Shown here in pieces: positions 9,901 to 15,712 of a stretch of DNA of 32,395 nt. Both the position numbers and the translations under genes were made by a program. Source of the stretch: CAYQTO01 sp964420455 (GTDB lineage: Bacteria; Sumerlaeota; Sumerlaeia; SLMS01); contig CAYQTO010000021.1 of assembly GCA_964420455.1 (NCBI GenBank), positions 1 to 32,395 on the forward strand. Reading direction: 5' to 3'. The notes below the pieces were generated by a model, which saw only the letters and a program-made list of their open reading frames with translations, was not told where the DNA came from and searched no databases. Numbering within the stretch: position 1 is the first letter of the stretch; every line of letters begins with the position of its first letter.

Positions 9901-10843
9901 TGTTTTGAGACACCCCATCCAGTTCGAAAGTGTGGAAGGAGGCGTCGCGATTACGAAGGCGAAGGGCCTCGTCGAGGGTATCGATGAAGACCGGCTGACC
10001 GGCGAGGTCGTGCACCTCGTCGACCTCGATGCGACTCCAGTAGGCAATGCGCTCGATGGGGACGAAGTCGCGATTGGAGACCTGGGCGGCTTGGTCCTGG
10101 AAGCCGATGTCGGTGGCTCGAAGGCGTTCGAGGTGGTTGATGCGCGTTCCGGGTGGTGTGTCGAACTTGGCGCCGCCCGCCGCGGCCTTGGTGGGCGAGG
10201 TTGCCATGTCGATGACGTTGAGCGTTGGCGGCAGCGGCGGGAGCGTCTCGCCGTAGGCCGCCAGCATGGCGTTCATGGCGTCCTGGACCGCCTGGTCCTG
10301 AAAGGGGTCCGGGCCGTTGGGCCAGTTGGCCTCGATGACCGCGGCAAAAGTCGCCGTCTCTGGCAGGCCCTCCAACGTGGCGTCCATGATCGCGAGCCGG
10401 GCCGGGTTGTCCGTCGTGAGAAGGGGATTGGCGAGGACCGCCGCCTTGGCGGTGGAGCGCGCGTTGATGACGAGTTCCGCGTCGCCTTCGCCGAGGGTGA
10501 CCAGCCCCTTCTCGTTCGGAGACGTGCGCGACAGGACCGTGACGCCGAGATAGACATTGCTGCCGGTTGTATAGTCGCGCGGGACGGCGGCATTGACTGT
10601 GGGCCCCTGGGCGCGGACCTGGATGGCGAAGGAGCCGGTGGCGTCCGGATAGGCCTCGTCGAATCCGTTACCGACGACATAGTCGAGTGGGTCGAGGCCC
10701 CCGGGCAATTCGAGGCGACCGGTGACAGTGACCAGTTCATCGACCGGCGCACGACCCGTGACGAGCCAGGCGGCGGGTGCGAGGGACGCGTGGAACACGA
10801 ACACGGCAGACGTCGCCAGGATCAGGAAGGCACGGAGTAGCAC
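3977..10843 (-). CDS. Giant exported protein: TIG-like modules, parallel beta-helix, TolB-like propeller
   Basis: This 2288-residue protein begins with a signal peptide (LLRAFLILATSAVFVFHASL, cleavage near residue 24). Residues 25-560 are not recognised. Residues about 560-930 contain beta-rich segments like IPT/TIG domains (ITAVRPPILFRYPEIAIVTY; VLNGVIPGSIASNSTLLLTG). A short Cys-bearing stretch (GTCSTCDPGF, near 980) follows. Residues about 1070-1880 are a long right-handed parallel beta-helix with NosD/pectate-lyase-like rungs: many short G-[IV]-x-L-x-x and N-x-I-x-G-N repeats, such as GNFVGTDEAGLSPDGNDGGG. Residues about 2050-2230 hold TolB/PD40 blades (PTLSPDGTRVAFASDREGQW; PAWSPDGTRIAFQSDRAGQA). 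No transmembrane anchor or sorting signal is seen at the C terminus, so the protein is probably secreted or periplasmic. The start is GTG at 10841-10843 with GAGG eight bases upstream; an overlapping ATG is out of frame. Beta-helix architecture suggests binding or cleavage of polysaccharide, but no catalytic residues are recognised. Confidence 0.85.
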   Translation of the reverse strand: MLLRAFLILATSAVFVFHASLAPAAWLVTGRAPVDELVTVTGRLELPGGLDPLDYVVGNGFDEAYPDATGSFAIQVRAQGPTVNAAVPRDYTTGSNVYLGVTVLSRTSPNEKGLVTLGEGDAELVINARSTAKAAVLANPLLTTDNPARLAIMDATLEGLPETATFAAVIEANWPNGPDPFQDQAVQDAMNAMLAAYGETLPPLPPTLNVIDMATSPTKAAAGGAKFDTPPGTRINHLERLRATDIGFQDQAAQVSNRDFVPIERIAYWSRIEVDEVHDLAGQPVFIDTLDEALRLRNRDASFHTFELDGVSQNSVLSAKSFYRYLNPIGFVINGLLTALSNLGPPGLTADGSFDYDDAEPGAYYLQVLGGTWIDSSADLAGEGDYTWTNDETRQRFVIVMNICVGSLELLEVILGAKFDCDNEVQEWIDDASVAIGQQVLLLLDSDGDNAFDAVMALIEDLSTPLLQQITLCLARKPLQGIANFLASVVTGQQITARISAGGKLADRIGALFGVQINPAGYFNSPHDPYVFIVGNPFDPIIQSVDVTDWRGSLSSTAPDALPEPAPGVRPGPSVIALEGLRLRRNPSVQGLPILELTDERGSKQSVEAERVIAGPGPGLQRAEFPFPEGLAGEVRATYRIGAARVPIPMPLAEVVPEITAVRPPILFRYPEIAIVTYPDRFFELDGAGFVPNRHAIILERSGDQRVYTADDATIAGLLEDRSDFARLTAELFPDQTPGVHEIRLRWREGEPLVEPDPVLRLRVLDDPVLNGVIPGSIASNSTLLLTGGDLGRQTGEVDTSVTFELVSPDINDTEDRQAEGVEIAQSISEPLSSSARVFDLTLPFYGSAPGNSDADLWDVTVTTPEGTSDAVRITRNRVPAPTLTRFADVHSLVLEGGFDLQQALYWASQDSRAGTTGPPGKITYVTDCVTLSDDCPGTDEPRSVTTITKVIPPSWGADYPGFRPIPGEEGISIGPGTCSTCDPGFSISPSGSFFSWEDIQTEDIEDFVEITPGDGQAIELAGIFSGKFATVIASPAQGSTGELSIGGGGFIYDGDGTSASAELIIRPTDLEPGVTNLVTIRNARDVELLLEMEAIPIDWGGPRAQIGVLVENSANVEIRGTVRSTEIGALVLNSENVTISASIQDYTDTGVVFDGGQYNTIGGLAVIGRWADTVSAGDIGLHLTNGTAFNRVDGLDISGNRIGIWLEDAVGTRIVGGRLGGFAINGSSPPPNSANEIGLLVSRDATDNLVRDTLMLANDVGMVVNGGVRNRFEQLRFGTGTIPTESDPFAFANRIGLVVEDTTGGELRDNVFNSISITLATQHGAVIRNVTERNLFRIDSGIGITDIAPPAGWQEGILIENCENIEVEAFPRSLPTGLVMRDSGAVDLSGNVFWCGTGFRIENSHRFRVKNTEFDGDEGRQLNTPAMDVGLHLVGCSGYTLDNLAFEDLRDVALLIEDPPQDSFGVGRIESRFVEPSGSVVGFTTPREDLYDPMVRLATTDYARGESIGITSESGDGVRIRNGASNVLLNGLQITVDGVGIHLFQPGDNIVLVNNLIRERNVTDRNPTWHGIHFERVESSGIEIGRSFAGNLVRGMAGYGIYGERSVGVSIQGNFVGTDEAGLSPDGNDGGGIRLDECAGVQIGGLDPAAGNLISANGGPGIHVRDQAFRQAASNIIRGNFVGLSAAGDEALGNDGPGILLDSFIARQMAVEILDNVIGGNNGDGIEGRRVSGRDNVLLVDRNVIGRAFPFGGFFEFVGFANAGNGISLTLADHFHITGNRIAGNGLNGIALTGVAFGNIEDNAIFNNGQDGLLATAGSFRVRVQGNELLSNTLYGARVDSLAREIHLTVNSIDDNDAGGIINTNGGNGGMAAPVICEVGIRPQADGSEWYFAQGLIDPYLPAGTRVEIYADRNGDLQGEQFLAAVRARDGRFFTYLFEITPELAGQPFGDVVAIAIDPSGSTSPFGRLDPQVTCPPDDQPNRRDRDPAPEPPAPGERDNFSAIFASTTLAAERNGDIVLVNLLTGETDAITTGTMVDSQPSLGTDRRTSDTLVFVSDRTGNPDLFLLQEIAQGIPLALTTHPGADRDPTLSPDGTRVAFASDREGQWDIYLVESDGTGLVRLTTDPAADRQPAWSPDGTRIAFQSDRAGQADLYTIGADGEDLQRLTNTPAIHESQPAWGKITDAIAYTATPVGSFTPTVAWLAPSTPGASFPLYGQGWRYSDPDWLVDETGAAYLVFVSEPEDGLAAPQIVLADTFGALLWQVTAPPQGHLAPSVNSPLALPLSP
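7411..7418 (+). repeat. GTATAGAC octamer, copy 2
   Basis: Inside the giant gene. The coding strand reads xxG TCT ATA Cxx (Ser-Ile), so this copy uses the uncommon Ile codon ATA. A related GTATAGTC word lies immediately before it at 7401-7408. Confidence 0.6.
8718..8725 (+). repeat. GTATAGAC octamer, copy 3
   Basis: Inside the giant gene. The coding strand reads GTC TAT ACA, giving Val-Tyr-Thr. Confidence 0.6.
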
Positions 10844-10894
10844 ATTCAGCCCTCGATCAAGAAAATTACGAGATGTTAGACTGAAGGGTTAACG

Positions 10895-10913
10895 GGCCTG
10901 ATTTTTCAAGGCC
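10895..10913 (-). terminator. Stem-loop between HDAC-like gene and giant gene
   Basis: On the minus strand GGCCTTGA-AAAA-TCAGGCC forms a seven-pair stem with one bulged T, three bases past the HDAC-like stop codon. No T-run follows on the minus strand, so if it acts at all it may separate or attenuate rather than end transcription. Confidence 0.3.
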
Positions 10914-10915
10914 AA

Positions 10916-11947
10916 TCAGGGGGATGTGTCCTGGCGGGCCTCGGCGAAGCCCTTGAGGAAAGCCGCAACGGTGGGCCCAATCACGTCGAGGGCGTACCCC
11001 CCCTCCTGGACGATGACGGTGGGAAGGGCCAGGTGGCCGAGGGCGGCACCGATGCGCTCGAACGCGTCGGTCGGCAGCCGGAAGCCGCCCACGTGGTCGC
11101 GCTCGTGGGTGTCGAAACCGGCGGCGACAACGAGCCATTGGGGGGCGTGGGGGGTGATGGCCTCGGCGAAGGCATGGAGGGCGGCGAGGTAGCGAGCCTC
11201 GTCGGTCTCGCGGGGAAGGGGGATGTTGAGGTTCTTTCCCCGGCCCGGGCCGTCACCCACCTCGTTGGCATAACCGGTATAGTAGGGGTATTCGATATCA
11301 GGATCGCAGTGGATGGAAGCCGTATAGACATCTTCGCGGCGCCAGAAGATTTCCTGGGTGCCGTTGCCGTGGTGGAAGTCGATGTCTAGGAGGACGCCCT
11401 GGCCGCCGGAGGAGAGGAGTTCGGCGGCGAGGGCGGCGTTGTTGAAATAGCAATAACCACCAAAGACGCGGGGGCCGGCGTGATGGCCGGAGGGGCGGCA
11501 GAGGGCGTAGACCTGACGTTCCTCTCCGCGGAGGACGAGATCGGCTGCTGTTTGGGCGGCGTCCGCGGAGCCCTTTGCGGCGCGGTAGGTGTGCTGCTTG
11601 AGGGGAGTCACGGCGTCGGTGCAGACAAGTCCCATCCAAAGGGGATGGTGGCGGGGGCGGAGGCCCGATCCCGCGCCGGGAAAGAGGTCGGGATAGATTT
11701 CCGTCTCCGGCGAGTCGATGGCGGAGCAGACGTGCTCGATATAGTCGTGGTAGGGGTGCAGTCGGCGAAGGTTGGCGGAGGGGAATGGGCGTGCCCGCGT
11801 GGAGACGAATCCGCCGGCGGCATCGAGGGCGGCGCGGATGCGAAGGACACGCTCCGGGACATCGTTGGTCCGATAGGTTTCGGGCCCGAGCCTGAATTCC
11901 CAACGGGGATCGTGGTCGGCGAAGTGGGGATTCTCAATGACTCGCAT
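10916..11947 (-). CDS. Class II HDAC-like / acetylpolyamine amidohydrolase family deacetylase
   Basis: A 343-residue Zn-dependent deacetylase of the arginase/deacetylase fold. Conserved motifs are CRPSGHHAG (residues 150-158, tandem active-site His), GGYCYFNNAA (163-172), LDIDFHHGNGTQ (187-198, Asp/His zinc ligands), ASIHCDP, GFDTHERDHVGG (277-288, third metal ligand Asp) and QEGGY (314-318, catalytic Tyr). All expected catalytic and metal positions are present, so it should be active. Bacterial members remove acetyl groups from acetylpolyamines or other N-acetyl amines; the substrate here is unknown. The chosen start is ATG 11945-11947, inside the last codons of the ligase-peptidase gene (14-nt overlap). 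An in-frame GTG at 11957-11959 is an alternative. No good Shine-Dalgarno is visible, consistent with translational coupling to the upstream gene. A stem-loop and 72 nt separate it from the giant gene. Confidence 0.9.
   Translation of the reverse strand: MRVIENPHFADHDPRWEFRLGPETYRTNDVPERVLRIRAALDAAGGFVSTRARPFPSANLRRLHPYHDYIEHVCSAIDSPETEIYPDLFPGAGSGLRPRHHPLWMGLVCTDAVTPLKQHTYRAAKGSADAAQTAADLVLRGEERQVYALCRPSGHHAGPRVFGGYCYFNNAALAAELLSSGGQGVLLDIDFHHGNGTQEIFWRREDVYTASIHCDPDIEYPYYTGYANEVGDGPGRGKNLNIPLPRETDEARYLAALHAFAEAITPHAPQWLVVAAGFDTHERDHVGGFRLPTDAFERIGAALGHLALPTVIVQEGGYALDVIGPTVAAFLKGFAEARQDTSP
11322..11329 (+). repeat. GTATAGAC octamer, copy 4
   Basis: Inside the HDAC-like gene. The coding strand reads GTC TAT ACG, giving Val-Tyr-Thr just before the ASIHCDP motif. 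Confidence 0.6.
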
Positions 11948-14087
11948 GGATGGTGACACCGCGTGAGAGAATTTCGAGGACCTTTTCCTGGGGGATGGGC
12001 GGGCTGAGGCGCCCCTCTCGGCCTGTCATGCCGGAGGAGCAGAAGACGGCATTGAGGACTGCCTCCTCGGTGGCCTCGATGGCGGCCTCGTAGAATTCGT
12101 TGATGAAGGCATCGGCGATGAAGCGAAGGGTTACGGGGCGGGCGGGCTTCGCGGGGACGCGGGGAAGGCGGTTGGCGGTGCTGAAGGCGACGATGATTTC
12201 GCCGCTGGAGGCGGCGGCGTGGGAGCCGGCCCGCCCGAGGCCGAGGGCACACCGCTTTGCGAGGCGGTTGAGCTGGCTGCTGAGAAGCGGCGCATTGGTC
12301 GCCAGAACAACGATCACGGACCCATAGCTGTTGGTCCGGCGGGGAAGGTCGAACATCGGGTCGAGGTCCCGACCAACCACGCAGCCATCCACCGTGAGGT
12401 TTCGCATGCGGCCGAAGTTCGAGAGCACCAGCACGCCCAGGGTAAAGACGGCTCCATCCAGGTTCAGGAGGCGGGATGAGGTGCCGATTCCCCCGGCAAA
12501 GTCGAAGCTTGTCATGCCGGTTCCTGCCCCGACGGAGCCCTGGACGACGTCGCCCCCCCGGGCGTTCTCGATCGCCCGGATGGCGTCCTGCGCCGTGTTG
12601 AAGCCGATCTGCACATCGTTGAGGAACGAGTCGTCGGTCTCCCCAACCACCGGGAGAGCCACGTCGGTCTTGGTTCCGAGTTCGGGGTACCTGCCGATCA
12701 TGTGGTTGATCACCCCGGCGTGAACCCGTCCGACAGAGAGCGAGTTGGTGAGAAGAATCGGTGTCTCGAGCCATCCCCATTCGATGAGCTGGGTGAGGCC
12801 GGACATCTCGCCGACGCCGTTGAGGATGAAGCCGCCGGCGACAAGCCGGCGGTGAAAATAGTCGCCCGGCGCCGGGATGATGGCGGTGACTCCGGTGCGG
12901 ATGGTGGAACTGCCGGGAACGCCGGGGGTCTTCACGTCGTCGCGAACCGTCGTCACGTGGCCGACGCGGACCCCCTTGACGTCGGTGATGGCGTTGTGGG
13001 GCCCGGCCTCGAACCGTCCGATGCGGATGCCGCACTCGCGAACGGTCGGCCGGTCGACATCCACGGCCACCTTTTGGAGGTCCGACTTGCGGGGGGCCCG
13101 TATAGACAGGTTGTGACGCCGGGCGGCGGAGCGCACCACGAGGCGGATGACGTCGCGATACTCCAGCCCGGCGGATCGGCCCGCGGTCATCAGGGAACCG
13201 TTGGGATGGAGGCTGGGAAGGGGGTTGAGCTCGAGGAAGAACGGCACCCCGTCCTCGCGCAGGCGCAGGTCCACGCGGCCGAAGTCCGGGCAATCCATGA
13301 CGGAAAAGGCCTGGTGGGCGAGTTCCATGCAGGCCTGCTCCTCCTGCGGGGTCAGCACGGGGGGGCATTCAACGGTAACCGCCCGGGAGGACTCGCCGCC
13401 CTGCTTCATGTCGTAATCATAGATGTTGTACTTCACGCCGAGGGCTTCAAGGTTGAAGAAATGTTCAACCATTCCCAGGATCTTGCCGGGATAGGCCTCG
13501 AGGAGGGGGACGCTGAGCTCGCGGCCGGTAATGAACTCCTCGACGATGAGACCGGCGGGATAGCGCCGGAGATGGCGATGGAGACGGTCGCGCAACTCCC
13601 CGAGCGACTCGACGATCGAGTCCTGGGTGATGCCCTTGCTGGAGCCTTCCGCATTCGGCTTGATGATCAGGGGGTAGTCGAGGTCGGGAGGGATCGGTTG
13701 GCTTTCCGACCGGACGAGGACGCCTCGGGGCACGCGCACCCCCCGCTGGGCGAGCACGGTCTTGGCCAGGTTTTTGTCCAGGTTCATGTGGAGCAGCGAG
13801 GCGTTGCCGCCGGTGAAGGGGATGCCAAGCTGCTCGTAGACACCGGGGTAAAACGCCTCGCGGGCGCTTCCCACGTGGCCCTCCGCCACGTTGAAGATCA
13901 GGTCCGGCTCGCTGTCGATGAGCCGGCTGACGAACCGCTCGGGATTGCCCGAGACCTCCACCGGGGTAACCTTGTGCTTCAGGTCGCGCAGGGCGGCCAC
14001 CAGCCGGTCGACGTCGTCCTGGAGCAGCAGTTCGGCCTGCTCCTCGGTTAATTCGGTCCTCAGGTTGTAGGCGACGGTGATCCGCAC
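11934..14087 (-). CDS. Fusion of ATP-grasp (D-Ala-D-Ala ligase-like) and DmpA/P1-family (S58) aminopeptidase
   Basis: This 717-residue protein contains two enzymes. Residues 1 to about 322 are a Ddl-type ATP-grasp ligase: ITVAYNLRTE start, PDLIFNVAEG, FTGGNA, LDKNLAKTVL, the ATP-binding stretch IIKPNAEGSSKGI (141-153), VEEFITGREL, and the metal-binding FLELNPLPSLHP (284-295). It diverges from cell-wall Ddl enzymes. Residues about 347-717 are an S58 peptidase: HNAITDVKGVRVGH, LNGVGEMSGL, GAGTGMTSFDFAGGIGTSSR, then YGSVIVVLATNAPLL and SSGEIIVAFSTAN. By comparison with DmpA, self-cleavage is expected between Gly589 and Ser590, which frees Ser590 as the N-terminal nucleophile of the beta chain and leaves the alpha chain attached to the ligase. 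The frame opens further upstream to 14327, but that 80-residue extension does not look like protein. GTG 14085-14087 begins the recognisable fold, though without a clear Shine-Dalgarno. It overlaps the HDAC-like gene downstream. Confidence 0.85.
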   Translation of the reverse strand: MRITVAYNLRTELTEEQAELLLQDDVDRLVAALRDLKHKVTPVEVSGNPERFVSRLIDSEPDLIFNVAEGHVGSAREAFYPGVYEQLGIPFTGGNASLLHMNLDKNLAKTVLAQRGVRVPRGVLVRSESQPIPPDLDYPLIIKPNAEGSSKGITQDSIVESLGELRDRLHRHLRRYPAGLIVEEFITGRELSVPLLEAYPGKILGMVEHFFNLEALGVKYNIYDYDMKQGGESSRAVTVECPPVLTPQEEQACMELAHQAFSVMDCPDFGRVDLRLREDGVPFFLELNPLPSLHPNGSLMTAGRSAGLEYRDVIRLVVRSAARRHNLSIRAPRKSDLQKVAVDVDRPTVRECGIRIGRFEAGPHNAITDVKGVRVGHVTTVRDDVKTPGVPGSSTIRTGVTAIIPAPGDYFHRRLVAGGFILNGVGEMSGLTQLIEWGWLETPILLTNSLSVGRVHAGVINHMIGRYPELGTKTDVALPVVGETDDSFLNDVQIGFNTAQDAIRAIENARGGDVVQGSVGAGTGMTSFDFAGGIGTSSRLLNLDGAVFTLGVLVLSNFGRMRNLTVDGCVVGRDLDPMFDLPRRTNSYGSVIVVLATNAPLLSSQLNRLAKRCALGLGRAGSHAAASSGEIIVAFSTANRLPRVPAKPARPVTLRFIADAFINEFYEAAIEATEEAVLNAVFCSSGMTGREGRLSPPIPQEKVLEILSRGVTIHASH
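13100..13107 (+). repeat. GTATAGAC octamer, copy 5
   Basis: Inside the ligase-peptidase gene. The coding strand reads xxG TCT ATA Cxx (Ser-Ile), in the linker between the two domains, again using ATA. Confidence 0.6.
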
Positions 14088-14199
14088 GAGGGGAGGCGCC
14101 CTTCTGAAAAGGATGCAGATTCGCAGGCAGGAGGAGCGGACTGCGTCTCCGTATCGGCGAAGGGGAGGCAGTTCGGCCAAGCGACTTCCGCTTTCAAGG

Positions 14200-14236
14200 A
14201 CAATCGTCGCCGTGTCGTTCGATTTCGTACGATTGT
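14200..14236. promoter_or_regulatory. Inverted repeat in the ligase/kinase divergent region
   Basis: ACAATCGT (14200-14207) and its exact complement ACGATTGT (14229-14236) are 21 bases apart in the 260-bp divergent spacer. It could be a looped or dimer-of-dimers operator, but an eight-base repeat at this spacing is not improbable by chance. Confidence 0.25.
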
Positions 14237-14254
14237 GTACCCAGGAAGGCGACG

Positions 14255-14275
14255 GCGAAGGGAGCAATCCTTCGC
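14255..14275. other. Perfect 7-bp stem-loop in kinase leader region
   Basis: GCGAAGG-GAGCAAT-CCTTCGC lies 72 bases before the kinase ATG in the divergent spacer. No T-run follows on either strand, so it is not a clear terminator. It could be an mRNA leader hairpin or protein-binding dyad. Confidence 0.3.
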
Positions 14276-14347
14276 AGTGGCGGAGTTGCGTATGGGAACG
14301 GCCCTCGCTCCCCCAATCCGACATCACGTGCGCGAGGGGTTCGAGAC

Positions 14348-15709
14348 ATGAGGACGCGACGAATCAGCACATCGGATCCCGGCCGGAATCCGGGCAATGG
14401 CAGCGGAGAGGTGGTGGCAACGGTGCACGAGCGGACACACCTGGGGCCCTACCGGCTGCTGCGCGAAGTGGGCCGCGGCGGGATGGGTGTCGTGTACGAG
14501 GCGATGGACGAGGACCTGGAGCGGCGGGTGGCGCTGAAGGTGATTCTGCCGGAGGTGGCGGCGAACCCGGGATTTGTCCGACGGTTGAGGAGCGAGGCAC
14601 GAGCGGCCGCGGCGCTTCAGCATGAGGCCACCGTGGGCGTCTATCGCTACGGGATCGAGGATGGCCAGCCGTATATCTCGATGGAGTTTGTGGAGGGCGA
14701 CGACCTTGCGGCGGTGCTCCAGGAGGAGGGGCCCCTGACTCCGGAGGAAGCGACGCGCCTTGTCCTCGAGGCGGCGCAGGGCCTCCGGGCCGCCGCCCAA
14801 TGCGGTATCATCCACCGCGACCTGAAGCCATCGAACCTCATCCGCACCCGCGACAGACGCATCAAGGTGATGGATTTCGGCGTGGCGAAGCGCCAGTTCG
14901 CGGGCGAGGACCAGACCTGCGAGGGCGCCATTGTGGGGACCCCAAGCTACATGGCGCCGGAGCAGGCCCTCGGCGAGGCAATCGATCATCGGGCGGATAT
15001 ATACGCCCTCGGATGCACCTGGTACACGCTCCTGTCGGGAGAGCGACCCTTCGACGGCGACACACCTCTCAAGGTGCTTTACGAACAGGTGCACACGCCG
15101 CTGGAGATTCCCGCGGCATGGAAGCCTGTGGGGGGCGGGCGCCTGGTGGCGTGCCTTCGGGCCATGACGGAGAAGGATCCGGACCGGCGCCTTGGGGACT
15201 GGGATTCGGTTGTGGCCTGTTTGGAGGAGGTGCGGGAGGCCCTGGCTCCGCCAACATCCCCCCCACGCCGGTCGCGGATTCGCCCGTCTGCGAGCCACCT
15301 TGCGGTGGCCGCCGCCGCGCTTCTCTTTGTTCTGACCGGCCTCGCAGCCTTTCGCGGGCTGGGGCAGGAGGCATCCCCACCGCCGGATCCCGCACCCGGC
15401 ACGACCGCGTCAGCGCCCACGGAGATCCCGGAGATCACCGGGCCGAACTCACCGGCGCTCGCGGCCATCGCCAACCGGGGCGAAATCGCCGCCCGCAGGT
15501 TCGAGGACCGGGTCGCCGCCTGGGTGCGGCTGAACGGCATGCGGCCGGCCGACCGTTTCGACGCAGCGCGGATGTACCTCGAGGCCCAGGGCGATTCGCT
15601 GCGGGCGGCGGAACGACTCCAGGCGCTCGCGTGGGTGAACGTGGCCAATCCGCCGAATCGCGACGCATGGCAGCGGCGGTTGATGGGGACGGAGGCAGAC
15701 CCGCGCTAG
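14348..15709 (+). CDS. Membrane Ser/Thr protein kinase (PknB/Hanks type)
   Basis: This 453-residue protein carries a complete eukaryotic-like kinase domain at residues 35-295: glycine loop GRGGMGVVYEA (42-52), VALK with Lys64, HRDLKPSN with Asp158 and Asn163, DFG (177-179) and APE (203-205). All catalytic residues are present. A proline-rich linker leads to one membrane helix at about 317-336 and a periplasmic tail of about 115 residues with no recognised sensor domain. It therefore probably phosphorylates cytoplasmic proteins in response to an extracytoplasmic cue. The start at ATG 14348 is preceded by GAGGGG eight to ten bases upstream. It diverges from the ligase-peptidase gene. Its TAG stop is three bases from the stop of the convergent sugar isomerase gene. 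The role is certain at family level only; the targets are unknown. Confidence 0.93.
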   Translation: MRTRRISTSDPGRNPGNGSGEVVATVHERTHLGPYRLLREVGRGGMGVVYEAMDEDLERRVALKVILPEVAANPGFVRRLRSEARAAAALQHEATVGVYRYGIEDGQPYISMEFVEGDDLAAVLQEEGPLTPEEATRLVLEAAQGLRAAAQCGIIHRDLKPSNLIRTRDRRIKVMDFGVAKRQFAGEDQTCEGAIVGTPSYMAPEQALGEAIDHRADIYALGCTWYTLLSGERPFDGDTPLKVLYEQVHTPLEIPAAWKPVGGGRLVACLRAMTEKDPDRRLGDWDSVVACLEEVREALAPPTSPPRRSRIRPSASHLAVAAAALLFVLTGLAAFRGLGQEASPPPDPAPGTTASAPTEIPEITGPNSPALAAIANRGEIAARRFEDRVAAWVRLNGMRPADRFDAARMYLEAQGDSLRAAERLQALAWVNVANPPNRDAWQRRLMGTEADPR

Positions 15710-15712
15710 GAA

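Noticed and set aside
11934..13060. Reading the S58 domain as an independent gene next to a separate ligase
   Set aside because: The frame is continuous with no stop and no internal ribosome-binding site or start between the domains, so the fusion is what the sequence shows.
14088..14327. 80-residue N-terminal extension of the ligase-peptidase frame (MMSDWGSEGR...)
   Set aside because: It is Arg/Ser/Pro-rich with no relation to the ATP-grasp fold, and it lies in the divergent promoter region; the fold starts at GTG 14087.
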